NCBI GenBank assembly: GCA_958295835.1
Contig: OY282378.1
Coordinates: forward strand, 3,559,694 to 3,623,693
Reading direction: 5' to 3'
Source of the DNA: an uncultured Gammaproteobacteria bacterium
Lineage (GTDB): Bacteria > Pseudomonadota > Gammaproteobacteria > HK1
DNA length: 64,000 bases
Of this stretch, positions 31,611 through 39,632 are shown one piece after another; position 1 is the stretch's first letter; every line of letters begins with the position of its first letter. The notes under the pieces were generated by a model. It ran no database searches, was not told the origin of the DNA, and was given only the letters and a program-made list of their open reading frames with translations. The translations under genes were made by a program, and so were the position numbers.

Positions 31611-32468
31611 CCGCCGGCGCCCCGGGAACGTACGCGCCCCTGGAGACGGTGCGTCCTGAGAACGCGGGCGTCCCGTGAATGTCATTTAACACATTGTTTT
31701 AATTGATGTAATAAATTCTTTCCCACATTCATATCCCACACTCCGAGGCGGCATCGGATGGATATGGATAGTAGCGGACGGGCGAGGATGCGCCTACCGA
31801 CGGCAGACCTCCCGCCTGACTGCCTCGCCCCCGCAGCGGCCGTACGCGGGGCGCTTCCGTGGTGGCCCTGCCTGTGGGTGCGCATTCCGGTGAATCCGAT
31901 CACCGATTTGTATGGACGCCTCCCGGATTGCAAGGACCGATGTTGGTGTGATGGGGCAGGCAGATTGCAGCTTTGTATCCGGCCTGTTCGCACAGACGTT
32001 TCCGCCTGCTGGCCCTGATGGAATCCGCTGACTCGCGCCTCATTTCCGGTGCGGATTTCTCGCCCTATCGGTGATTCAGGCTTGGCGAGTCCCGGTCTGA
32101 CCTGTTTGCCTGAACCGCCCCGGGAATCCCTGGAGTGCATTGGGCCGCATTGGCGGTGCTTGCCCAAGGTGTCGGCGCACTCCGGCCCGCGGCGGACGCC
32201 CGATGCACGCCCCCGGTCGTTCGGCATATCCGAACCATGCTGTTCCCGTAGCATGTTCGGGCAGAGGGTTCAGCACGAGTCCGACGGCCACTTGGCACGG
32301 ACTCAGCGTGACCCGGATGAGATCCCAGAAGATCTTGATGCCGGCAATATGAATGATCTGAGGACCACAAAGTCTGGAAAAGGGACAGGCCACGGCGGCG
32401 AATGCCTGTCGGACGACCAAATGATGGAAAATCTGTCACAAGAGTGCCAAAATTGCGCGAAGAATGGC
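31611..32468. other. Long intergenic stretch at the left edge of an accessory region
   Basis: About 860 bases without a supportable gene. It opens with a strikingly AT-rich patch (31681-31735) directly after the GC-rich oxidoreductase end, then reverts to mixed composition. Several open frames occur on both strands but have no recognisable motif and biased, non-protein-like composition. It probably marks an old insertion boundary. Confidence 0.5.
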
Positions 32469-32506
32469 TTGATGTTCGAACTCAGCACCCATATGATTGT
32501 CATCAA
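32469..32506 (+). promoter_or_regulatory. Predicted sigma-70 promoter of the toxin-antitoxin/ATPase operon
   Basis: TTGATG (32469-32474), a 17-base spacer and TATGAT (32492-32497) form a near-consensus promoter whose start would fall about 18 bases before the first gene. The -35 hexamer TTGATG has its inverted copy CATCAA at 32501-32506, so the promoter is bracketed by inverted arms that could be an operator for the antitoxin's helix-turn-helix. Confidence 0.6.
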
Positions 32507-32521
32507 CGAGATCCACACCAG

Positions 32522-32881
32522 ATGACGGCGCCGAACGAATCGATAAGGCGTCAATTGGCGGTCCTCGCAAGAAGGAGCCATGCCCGCGTGACGAAGTTCA
32601 GTGCCGACCGCCCGATCGACTGGCGTCCGGGACAGGTACGAAACCCGGACGGGCTGCTCGATACCCACTTTACGGACGCGGCGGCCTGGGAGCTCATCGC
32701 GTCCAGGCTCGAGGACGGTCAACCGGTCGAAGTCGTGGAGCTACGGAAGCCGGCCGGGACCACGGGCTACGTGATGATGATCGACATCGAGCCCGGGCAG
32801 CCCCACCTCTACGTCAAGCTCCAACTGGGGTCCGGGACCATCATCGGACGGAGCTTTCACTATTCAGAACGGGACGATTGA
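32522..32881 (+). CDS. Putative toxin of an MqsR/A-like toxin-antitoxin pair
   Basis: 119-residue small protein, no membrane segment. The C-terminal half has alternating strands and a conserved-looking close (YVKLQLGSGTIIGRSFHYS), a pattern I associate with small proteins encoded just before MqsA-type antitoxins. It lies 12 bases upstream of such an antitoxin, in the usual toxin-first order of mqsRA. The enzymatic activity is unknown; an mRNA interferase is only a guess from context. ATG 32522 is chosen because the predicted promoter ends just upstream; the open frame extends further back. Confidence 0.6.
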   Translation: MTAPNESIRRQLAVLARRSHARVTKFSADRPIDWRPGQVRNPDGLLDTHFTDAAAWELIASRLEDGQPVEVVELRKPAGTTGYVMMIDIEPGQPHLYVKLQLGSGTIIGRSFHYSERDD

Positions 32882-32893
32882 AGGAGCTGGGAG

Positions 32894-33454
32894 ATGGACC
32901 CACGACGCTCGATGGCTCGGCCGCGGGAAGTGGAGAGGGATACTACGTGTCCGCTTTGTGGCTGCAAGGGGGTCATTACCTTATGGAAGGGGCACACATT
33001 CAGCTACGGATCCGGGGAATCCGAGGTGGAGTTGACGGTGAGCGTGCCGGTGCGCCGGTGCGACACCTGTGAGTTCGAATACCTCGATGAATCGGCCGAA
33101 CGATTGAAGCACGATGCGGTCTGCGACCATCTTGGTGTTCTGTCGCCCGGCGAGATCCGGCTCATCAGAGAGGGTCACGGGATGACGCGGGCACGGTTTG
33201 CCCAAGTGACCGGGCTCGGCGAGGCTTCGCTGAACCGCTGGGAGAACGGCCTCACCATCCAGACGCACGCGAATGACCGGTATCTCCGCCTCCTGGCGCG
33301 CCCCGAAATCATGCGGCAGCTTCAGGAGCTTATGGCCCCCGAGCCTCCCGTGGAACCGATTGTGGTCGTGGCGGGGAATCGATTCCGAACCCTGAAAGTG
33401 ACGGATGCCCTACTGGCGGAACAAGAAGGTTTCCGGTTACGCAAGGCTGCATGA
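32894..33454 (+). CDS. MqsA/YgiT-type antitoxin with zinc finger and helix-turn-helix
   Basis: 186-residue protein. The N-terminal zinc-binding part has two Cys pairs, CPLCGCKG and RRCDTCEFEYLD, as in YgiT/MqsA. Residues ~85-145 form an Xre/HTH domain (LSPGEIRLIREGHGMTRARF, then FAQVTGLGEASLNRWENGL). Proteins of this kind neutralise the toxin and repress their own operon. The C-terminal ~40 residues are extra. The downstream ATPase gene begins four bases after its stop, so the three genes look like one operon. Confidence 0.75.
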   Translation: MDPRRSMARPREVERDTTCPLCGCKGVITLWKGHTFSYGSGESEVELTVSVPVRRCDTCEFEYLDESAERLKHDAVCDHLGVLSPGEIRLIREGHGMTRARFAQVTGLGEASLNRWENGLTIQTHANDRYLRLLARPEIMRQLQELMAPEPPVEPIVVVAGNRFRTLKVTDALLAEQEGFRLRKAA

Positions 33455-33458
33455 CGGG

Positions 33459-35309
33459 ATGTACGTCACGACGTTCTATTCCTTCAAGGGCGGCGTCGGC
33501 CGCACGATGGCTCTGGTGAACGCGGCCGTCACACTCGCCCTCCGCGGCCGTCGCGTACTCGCCGTCGATTTTGACGTCGAGGCGCCTGGGCTCGACACCT
33601 TTGACGTGCTTCGGCCGCGCGAAGAGATTCCTGGAGTCATCGACTTCGTCGCCAGCTATCTGGCTTCCGGACAGGCGCCGGACGCCGCCAACTTTATCGG
33701 CGAGTGCCCCGATGTCGGCGAACAGGGCGGTCGCCTGTGGATCATGCCGTCGGGAAGGAAGGAGACCTACGCCGCGAATTTCAATCAACTCGACTGGGGA
33801 GAGCTCTACGAAAAGCATGACGGGTATCTGCTGCTCGAAGATCTCAAGGCGCAATGGAAACGGATCGTACGACCGGACTATGTCCTGATCGATTCCCGCA
33901 CGGGATACACGGATACAGGCGGAATCTGCACCCGGCAGCTTCCTGATTCCGTGGTGGTCCTCTTCTTTCCCAACGAGCAGAACCTGCGGGGCCTGACAGA
34001 AGTGGTACGTGACATTCGATCCGAGGCCGACGAGCCCCGGAAGAAGCGTATTGAACTCCACTTCGTCATGTCCAATGTGCCGGATCTGGATGACGAAGAC
34101 CGGATACTCGAGAGCAAGATCGAGGCGTTTCAGGGCCAACTCGAATTTCTGCGGGAACCGATGATCGTGCACCGATACGACAGCCTTTCTCTCTTGAACC
34201 AAATAATCTTCGTGAAAGATCGTCCGAGAAGTCGGCTTGCGAATGAATATAATGAGATTGTTCAAGAGATCTCAGCGCGCAACTGGAATGATCGGGACGG
34301 TGCACTTGAGTATATCCGACGGGCAAGCCGACGATGGCGACGGATAGAGGAGGATTCAATACGGACGAGAGAAGACATGCTCGAGAGAATTGAGGAAGCA
34401 CACTCGGATGATGGAGAAGTTCTGTTCCGTCTCGCCGAGATTAGAGAAACCGATCGTCAACCAGAACGCGCTGTACTGTTGGTCAACCAGGCAATTGACG
34501 CGGGATACGAACAACCGGAGGCCTATCTGAAGCGCGCCAGAATCCGAGAGGACAATCACGACTCGGACGGCGCGAGCGAGGATACACGGCGCGTACTGGG
34601 GTCGGAGCGAGTCGCTCCCCCAATGGTACGGGAGGCAATCCGGCTATCGGCGCGGCTAGGAACATATGTACCGGGAGAAATTGTCGAATCAACGGCGGTG
34701 ATGTCGCTGGACTTCGATGGGAAGTCATGGTTAGCCGACACGTTCAATCGTTCTCCGAAAGATCTGATGATCGCAGTATCCTTGTGGGAACAAGTCCTTG
34801 GTGCCGATGAACTACCGTCCGAAACACGTGGCCACGCCAGGCATTCTCTCGGACTGTCGTACATGGGTTTGGGTCGATGTTCGGACGCTATCAGAATGTT
34901 TCGCGACAATGGACAAGCTCTCGACGAACTGAACATTGTAGACGCATTCAACTACGGAATGGCAATGTGGGGCGTAAACGGGACGATTGAAACCGAGACG
35001 TTTCGACGGGTTGTCGAACTCGATCGATCAGGGGTCCAGAAGGAACAGACCTCGAACTATCTCCAGTGCATGGCAATCGCGTACTGGGCCACTGGCGATG
35101 GTGGCGAGGCGCTCGACCATATTGATCGAGCGCAGGAGACCGTAGGCGGCCTTCGTGGTCGAACGGTATTCAGTTGCTGGCATTATCTCCAGGTTAGTGC
35201 AGAACTGTTCGAAGCAGATCTCGTCGATATCCGGGATTTGATCGAAAATGATGGCTCCCAAATGCCTCCTTTCGTGGGCAGGGCCAGTACAGAGACACCC
35301 GACTCGTAA
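33459..35309 (+). CDS. KGGVGR-motif P-loop ATPase (ParA/MinD-like) with C-terminal helical repeats
   Basis: 616-residue protein. Residues 9-16 are FKGGVGRT, the altered Walker A of the KGGVGR class of SIMIBI ATPases; the second conserved piece is LAVDFDVEAPGLDTFDVL, and PDYVLIDSRTGYTD acts as Walker B. The ATPase spans about 1-280. The remaining ~330 residues are predominantly helical and TPR-like (AHSDDGEVLFRLAEIRETD, HARHSLGLSYMGLGRCSDA). Proteins of this kind are known from bacterial conflict and defence loci, where the repeats are thought to sense or scaffold. The 3' half is clearly more AT-rich than the neighbouring chromosome, pointing to transfer. An alternative start at 33405 overlaps the antitoxin gene. 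Confidence 0.8.
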   Translation: MYVTTFYSFKGGVGRTMALVNAAVTLALRGRRVLAVDFDVEAPGLDTFDVLRPREEIPGVIDFVASYLASGQAPDAANFIGECPDVGEQGGRLWIMPSGRKETYAANFNQLDWGELYEKHDGYLLLEDLKAQWKRIVRPDYVLIDSRTGYTDTGGICTRQLPDSVVVLFFPNEQNLRGLTEVVRDIRSEADEPRKKRIELHFVMSNVPDLDDEDRILESKIEAFQGQLEFLREPMIVHRYDSLSLLNQIIFVKDRPRSRLANEYNEIVQEISARNWNDRDGALEYIRRASRRWRRIEEDSIRTREDMLERIEEAHSDDGEVLFRLAEIRETDRQPERAVLLVNQAIDAGYEQPEAYLKRARIREDNHDSDGASEDTRRVLGSERVAPPMVREAIRLSARLGTYVPGEIVESTAVMSLDFDGKSWLADTFNRSPKDLMIAVSLWEQVLGADELPSETRGHARHSLGLSYMGLGRCSDAIRMFRDNGQALDELNIVDAFNYGMAMWGVNGTIETETFRRVVELDRSGVQKEQTSNYLQCMAIAYWATGDGGEALDHIDRAQETVGGLRGRTVFSCWHYLQVSAELFEADLVDIRDLIENDGSQMPPFVGRASTETPDS

Positions 35310-35354
35310 AGCGAAGCGAAACCGGAATGAACGGTTCGAGCCAAGATCGTTGTA

Positions 35355-35615
35355 ATGGCACTACGAAAATATGGCCCCTTTCTTGTTCCGGTTGGAACGC
35401 AGTCTGCTGCCGACGACGTGCGTTCGGGAGGCTTGGGCAACGGCCACCCAATGGATCGCAGCGCTCCCGCGGCGCGCGCGAATTGGTCTGCCGGTGCGTC
35501 GGGGCGCCGGGATTTGGCTCTCTGGATGTCAGCCCACGGCGAATTCGTGATGCCGACACCGACCGTGCTCGTGGGCGAGGAGGCAAGTGGATCAATGTGC
35601 CCGATCGACGCTTAG
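35355..35615 (+). CDS. Small ORF after the KGGVGR ATPase, unrecognised
   Basis: 86 codons beginning ALRKYGPFLVPVGTQS, 45 bases after the ATPase stop and on the same strand. No membrane segment, no known motif, and no clear ribosome-binding site. It could be a fourth component of the operon or a truncated remnant. An overlapping frame of similar length exists, so its reality is uncertain. Confidence 0.3.
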   Translation: MALRKYGPFLVPVGTQSAADDVRSGGLGNGHPMDRSAPAARANWSAGASGRRDLALWMSAHGEFVMPTPTVLVGEEASGSMCPIDA

Positions 35616-35643
35616 GAGTTTGATCGAATTTAAGTTTCCAACT

Positions 35644-35793
35644 TCATCGCGGATGCAATTCATAGTTCCAGTCGCCGTGGAATTCATTGCGATGTAGCGA
35701 CAGGGCATCCATCTCTGCGTTCGTCGCCGTCACTCTTTTCGGATATTTTCTCTTGTCGAGCTCGGCTCTGACCCGAAGCCCTGCGTCGGTGCG
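35644..35793 (-). pseudogene. C-terminal remnant of an ISAzo13-family transposase
   Basis: The minus-strand frame ends with ...AGLRVRAELDKRKYPKR, a short spacer, and NEFHGDWNYELHPR, the characteristic tail of ISAzo13/Rhodopirellula-type DDE transposases. Only about 50 codons remain. The sequence breaks off at 35793, exactly where the terminal bases of an IS3-type element begin, so a later insertion cut it. Confidence 0.65.
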
Positions 35794-36351
35794 TGTAGAA
35801 GTGGACCCCGATAATTGGACAGTGCGATAAGTGTCCCCCGCCCCCGTTGGTTCGCCAGCTTCACGCTGCCTTGGGCCATGAGCCGCGGTCAGCATACACC
35901 GCGTCGGGTGTCCTGCGCCCGAGGCCCTGATGGCGGCGCTCGGCATTGTAGAACCGGAAGTAGCGGCCCAGTCCCGCGCGAGCCGCGGCTACGCTCTCGT
36001 AAGCGTGCAGATACACCTCCTCGTACTTCACACACCTCCACAGCCGTTCCACGAACACGTTGTCCACCCATCGCCCCTTGCCGTCCATGCTGAGCCTGCC
36101 CCGGCAGGCAGTAAGCCGGGGGCCACGCCCGCGCCCTTGAGCACTTCTGTGAACGCCGCGCTGGTGAACTGCGCCCCCTGGTCGGTGTTGAATATCTCCG
36201 GGCGCCCATAGTGGGCGAGGGCATCCTCCAAAGCCTCGACGCAGAAGTCGCCGTTGAGGGTGTTGGACAGCCGCCAGGCGAGCACCTTGCGGCTGTACCA
36301 GTCCATGACCGCGACCAAGTAGAGAAACCCGCGGGCCATAGGAAGACGTGT
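35794..36351 (-). mobile_element. Degenerate IS3-family element (OrfB integrase remnant)
   Basis: The minus strand encodes the catalytic core of an IS3 OrfB in two frames. First MARGFLYLVAVMDWYSRKVL to about 36115, including FNTDQGAQFTSAAF with the second catalytic Asp. Then, after a ~20-base insertion with a CCTGCC/GGCAGG hairpin, SMDGKGRWVDNVFVERLWR with the catalytic Glu, running to a stop at 35861. The first Asp, all N-terminal parts and OrfA are missing. The end near 35794 (TGTAGAAGTGGACC) resembles an IS3-type terminus. Non-functional. Confidence 0.8.
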
Positions 36352-36421
36352 TCTGGTCACTGCACTCAACATCCGAAAATCTGTAGTCCTTCCCGCACTT
36401 TGTGAGGCTCGCGCATGAATT

Positions 36422-36483
36422 CTTCGTCATTTTGTCGAAGATCTTGTGGGTAAGGGACTATGAATATAGGGGTTTCGTGGAGA
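36422..36483. repeat. Dispersed repeat, copy A (longest)
   Basis: Positions 36422-36463 match the reverse complement of 57087-57128 at 36 of 42 bases, and 36459-36483 match the reverse complement of 47491-47515 at 23 of 25 bases. The first part contains a short hairpin (CTTCG...CGAAG). Read as codons, copies A and B share YxYRGFVE, so the repeat may derive from a coding sequence. It lies next to the IS3 remnant. Confidence 0.65.
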
Positions 36484-36612
36484 TTGCCCGAGATCGCGGG
36501 CATCCCGACCGTAGCGGACCGACGGTCCGGGGCCGAAGGCCCGTCAAAAGGCGATGCGGGCGAGACCCCCGCGGTCGTCGAACGCGCCGGCCCTGGGCAG
36601 GACCGTCCGAAG

Positions 36613-36897
36613 TCAGATCTGCCCGAAGATGTTCATGTAGGCGCTCCGGAGGTTGTAGGCGGACACCGCGTACAGGCCGAGGATGATCACGATGACCGGA
36701 ACGGCGACCAGCCTCGGCGCCAGGCGCTGGTGCTTGAGCACGTACAGGGACACCAGGAAAAAGGGCAGCACCAGGCCGAACGCATCCAGGTAGAACGCGG
36801 TCCGCGCGTCCGTCGCGGTGTACAACCAGCCGGCCGTGGGCAGCCCCACCGCCACTATCGCCACGAGGATCGCCAGGGACACGTAGAACCTGTTCAT
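36613..36897 (-). CDS. Small three-helix membrane protein, unknown function
   Basis: 94 residues: MNRFYVSLAILVAIVAVGLP forms helix 1, followed by AFGLVLPFFLVSLYVL and LVAVPVIVIILGLYAVSAYN as helices 2 and 3. A strong ribosome site (AGGAGGA) precedes the ATG at the usual distance, which supports a real gene among remnants. No family recognised. It points away from the SDR fragment and MFS gene. Confidence 0.65.
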   Translation of the reverse strand: MNRFYVSLAILVAIVAVGLPTAGWLYTATDARTAFYLDAFGLVLPFFLVSLYVLKHQRLAPRLVAVPVIVIILGLYAVSAYNLRSAYMNIFGQI

Positions 36898-37306
36898 GTG
36901 ACATCCTCCTCGAACAACGGCGGATCGAACGCCGGGGAAAGTCCATGCCGTTTTGCCGGGCCGGACAGCCCCGGGGCCCTTGCGTGTCGCCCTCGGGACA
37001 AGCGCGTGGCGCGACGGAGGGTCGAATGTGAAGCCAGCTCCCGGGACGACCCCATGTCGAGTCCCTCCGGAACGAGTGCGCCGCGTTCGAGGCGCCCCTT
37101 CGCGGCCATGCAACTCGAACGTTCGTTGTATTTCGAACCGGGCGATGTATGGTAGCTGGTGAGAATGGTCAGGGGGAGCCTGTCGTGGCAGGCTGGCAAG
37201 GCCACCGCACTCCGTCACCGCCTCACGGTCGTCACCCGCAACGAACCCGGCTTCGCCGCCACGGGCGCCGCTCTGCCGAATCCCTGGAAGGAATGAGGCT
37301 GGTGGC
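36898..37306. other. Intergenic stretch between the membrane protein and the SDR remnant
   Basis: About 410 bases with no supportable gene. It must hold the promoter of the minus-strand membrane protein. Possibly also decayed sequence of the dehydrogenase whose tail lies at 37307-37453, but no SDR motif can be read here. Confidence 0.4.
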
Positions 37307-37453
37307 GTGAGCGAGCGAACCGACCGCGAACTTCCGGTGGATATGGGCACCGCGCGCGAAGCCGCGAACGGGATCGCGTTTCTCGCATCGGACGAGGCTT
37401 CGTACATCACGGGAACGTGTCTGTTCATCGACGGGGGGCAGACGGCATCGTGA
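37307..37453 (+). pseudogene. C-terminal remnant of a short-chain dehydrogenase/reductase
   Basis: In frame from GTG 37307 the sequence ends ...MGTAREAANGIAFLASDEAS, YITGTCLFIDGGQTAS, stop. This is the standard tail of FabG-type SDRs (FLASDEASYITG...DGG). The nucleotide-binding loop and the YxxxK active site are absent upstream, so only about the last 45 residues survive. Confidence 0.75.
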
Positions 37454-37516
37454 GCGAGGCGATCGGCCCCACCGGTGTCCGGCCGAAGGCGGCTTTCGGC
37501 GCCATACCCGTCCGTC

Positions 37517-38980
37517 ATGCCAGACCACGCCGGCCGGAATCCACCTGAGCGCCCGGCCGCCGGGCCCGTTTCCCGACGACCCGTCGGCTGGCGTGAAATC
37601 CTCACCCGGGCGCACCTGCCCCGGTTGCTCACGCTGTGCCTGGCGGTCTGGCTGCACGCCGCCAATTCGATGCTGACCGCCACGACGTTGCCGGTGGCGG
37701 TCGGCGACATCGGCGGCCTGCGGCTGATCAGTTGGGCCTTCGCCCTGTACCTGATGGGTTCGATCGTGGCCGCGACGGCGGTCAGTGTGTGGGTGGCGAC
37801 CCATGGCCTGCGCCGGACCATGATGGCCTCGACCCTCGTCTACACCCTCGGCGGCGTCCTCTGCGCCGTCGCCCCGGCGATGCCGGTGCTGCTCGCGGGG
37901 CGCATCGTGCAGGGACTCGGCGGAGGCGCGCTCGTCGCGCTGGTCTACATCGCCCAGGACCGTTTCTTTCCCAACCGGCTCGTGCCGCGAATCATCGCCT
38001 GCCTGTCGGTGGTGTGGACGGCGTCGGCCCTGTGCGGGCCGCTCATCGGAGGCGCATTCGCGACCGCCGGGCTGTGGCGCTTCGCCTTCTGGTCGTTCGC
38101 GTTGCAGGGCCTGCTGCTCGCGGTGGCGTTGCATCCGCTGCTTGCCCGGACGCATGGCGGCGTGGCGATTCAGGCGCGGCGCATCCCGGTCGCGCGGCTC
38201 GCGTTCGTCGCCGGTGCCATCCTGGCGATTTCCTTCGCCGGCGCGGTGACGTCGACGGCGTTCGCGGTGGCGCTCGTGTTGTCGGGATGCGTGTGTCTCG
38301 GGCTGTTCGTCGCGCGCGACTCCGCCGCCGGACGGACGCGGCTGCTGCCGGATCACGCGACCGACCTCGATCATCCGGTGGGCAGCGGCATCGCCATGAC
38401 CTTCTTGCTCTCCCTGTCCATGATGTCGTTCGTGGTATACGGCCCGATCCTGCTGATTCGGCTCTACGAGCTGACACCGCTCCAGGCCGGCCTCGTCGTC
38501 GCGACCGAGGCTCTCGGGTGGGGGGCCGGCGCGTTCTTTCTGTCGGGCCTCGCGCCGGCGCACGAAGGCCGCTTGATCCGCATCGGCAGCGGCCTGCTGC
38601 TGGGGGGACTGGCGGCGCTGGCGTGGTGCATGCCGTACGGCCCGCTCTGGCTCATCGTGGCCTCGGCATTCTTCGGCACCGCCGGCTTCGGCATGATGTG
38701 GGGATACATCATCAAGATCATGGTCGCGCATGCCCGCCCTGAAGACCGGGAGCGGGCCGGGTCGCTGCTGTCGAGCGGGCAACAGACCGGCTTCGCACTC
38801 GGTGCGGCGCTGAGCGGCATCATCGCCAACGCGCTCGGCTTCGAGCAGATGACGCGGACCGAGGAGTACCAGACGGTGGCATTCTGGCTGTTCGCCGGGT
38901 TCGTCCCGCCGGCGTTGCTCGGCAACCTCGTTGCGTGGCGCTTCGGCCGCCGGATCGGTGCCGATACATTATTTCGATAA
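37517..38980 (+). CDS. MFS transporter, EmrB/QacA-like drug/proton antiporter family
   Basis: About 487 residues with 12-14 hydrophobic helices. Motif-like segments of the DHA2 group are seen: helix 1 LPRLLTLCLAVWLHAANSML, loop 2-3 THGLRRTMMASTLVYTLGG, and AGRIVQGLGGGALVALVYI (motif C region). ATG 37517 is chosen; a GTG at 37475 is also in frame. Located directly upstream of the arsR promoter, but with its own direction of transcription into it. Substrate unknown. Confidence 0.82.
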   Translation: MPDHAGRNPPERPAAGPVSRRPVGWREILTRAHLPRLLTLCLAVWLHAANSMLTATTLPVAVGDIGGLRLISWAFALYLMGSIVAATAVSVWVATHGLRRTMMASTLVYTLGGVLCAVAPAMPVLLAGRIVQGLGGGALVALVYIAQDRFFPNRLVPRIIACLSVVWTASALCGPLIGGAFATAGLWRFAFWSFALQGLLLAVALHPLLARTHGGVAIQARRIPVARLAFVAGAILAISFAGAVTSTAFAVALVLSGCVCLGLFVARDSAAGRTRLLPDHATDLDHPVGSGIAMTFLLSLSMMSFVVYGPILLIRLYELTPLQAGLVVATEALGWGAGAFFLSGLAPAHEGRLIRIGSGLLLGGLAALAWCMPYGPLWLIVASAFFGTAGFGMMWGYIIKIMVAHARPEDRERAGSLLSSGQQTGFALGAALSGIIANALGFEQMTRTEEYQTVAFWLFAGFVPPALLGNLVAWRFGRRIGADTLFR

Positions 38981-39023
38981 TTCTAGAATAATGGTTGACA
39001 GGGCATTCCGGTGGCCTTAGCAT
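38968..39023 (+). promoter_or_regulatory. arsR promoter with overlapping AT-rich palindrome (probable ArsR operator)
   Basis: TTGACA (38995-39000), 17 bases, then TAGCAT (39018-39023) make a near-consensus promoter. Just upstream lies an AT-rich imperfect palindrome around ATTCTAGAAT (within 38968-38992), in otherwise GC-rich DNA; ArsR-family operators have this character. The predicted transcription start is only a few bases from the arsR ATG at 39032, suggesting a leaderless or very short-leader mRNA. Confidence 0.7.
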
Positions 39024-39031
39024 CCCGCCTC

Positions 39032-39358
39032 ATGCGACTGAGCCTGGAAGCCACGGCCCCCATCCTCGCCGAGCTCGGCAACGAGACCCGGCTGGCCATC
39101 GTGCGCCTGCTGGTCCGGGCCGGGGACGACGGACTCACCGTGGGCGACATCCAGCGCGCGACCGGCGTGCCCGGCTCGACCCTGAGTCATCACCTGAGCC
39201 GCCTGCGCGGGGTCGGACTGGTCTCGCGGACCCGGTCCGGCAGCGCCCTGTGGTGCAAGGCGGATCTGGGGCGCATCCGCGCCACCGCGGACTTCCTGAT
39301 CGAGGAATGTTGTGCGGACATGAAGGGGCCGCGGACGCGGTCGCGCAGCGCGGCATGA
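39032..39358 (+). CDS. ArsR/SmtB-family transcriptional repressor
   Basis: 108-residue winged-helix regulator: ILAELGNETRLAIVRLLVRA, then DIQRATGVPGSTLSHHLSRL as the recognition helix and VSRTRSGSALWCKADL as the wing. The classical CxC of ArsR helix 3 is absent; a Cys pair (EECCAD) near the C-terminus may be the inducer site, which is inferred. Start set at ATG 39032 because an upstream in-frame GTG lies inside the promoter. Its 3' end is part of a 111-bp tandem duplication. Likely controls the arsP-like permease downstream. Confidence 0.85.
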   Translation: MRLSLEATAPILAELGNETRLAIVRLLVRAGDDGLTVGDIQRATGVPGSTLSHHLSRLRGVGLVSRTRSGSALWCKADLGRIRATADFLIEECCADMKGPRTRSRSAA

Positions 39359-39520
39359 TTCCCGCTCCCGTCGTGTTTCGATGGCGTCGTGATGTTCGCG
39401 TACCGCCGGATCGAGGAATGTCGTGCGGATATGGAAAGATCGCAGACGGGCTCGCATGGCGCGACGTGATTTCCGCCTCGGCCGTGCCGGGACGGCGCTG
39501 TGCTGCTTCCGTTGCATTGC
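39299..39520. repeat. Diverged tandem duplication, 111-bp unit, covering the arsR 3' end
   Basis: Two head-to-tail units start at 39299 and 39410, each opening ATCGAGGAATGT/ATCGAGGAATGTC followed by GTGCGGA-type sequence and similar downstream text (GCGGCATGATTCCCG versus GCGACGTGATTTCCG). The first unit includes the last codons of arsR; the second is a non-coding echo between arsR and the permease gene. Confidence 0.7.
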
Positions 39521-39632
39521 GGCGTTTTCACGCCGTTCCTGCATTGCCGGAAACCGCGGAGCTGGAATCACCGGGTTCGTTGGATCACGGAACTCGTAAA
39601 CAACAGATGCCGAAACGGATACGGGTATCGAT

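Noticed and set aside
28590..31685. Very long minus-strand open frame (about 1031 codons) opposite the molybdopterin oxidoreductase
   Set aside because: Arg/His/Asp-rich text with no motifs; it is the antisense shadow of real genes in high-GC DNA.
31682..32254. Minus-strand frame of 190 codons in the 31.6-32.5 kb gap
   Set aside because: Low-complexity Ser/Arg/Gly text, no motif, start codon without ribosome site; not distinguishable from chance.
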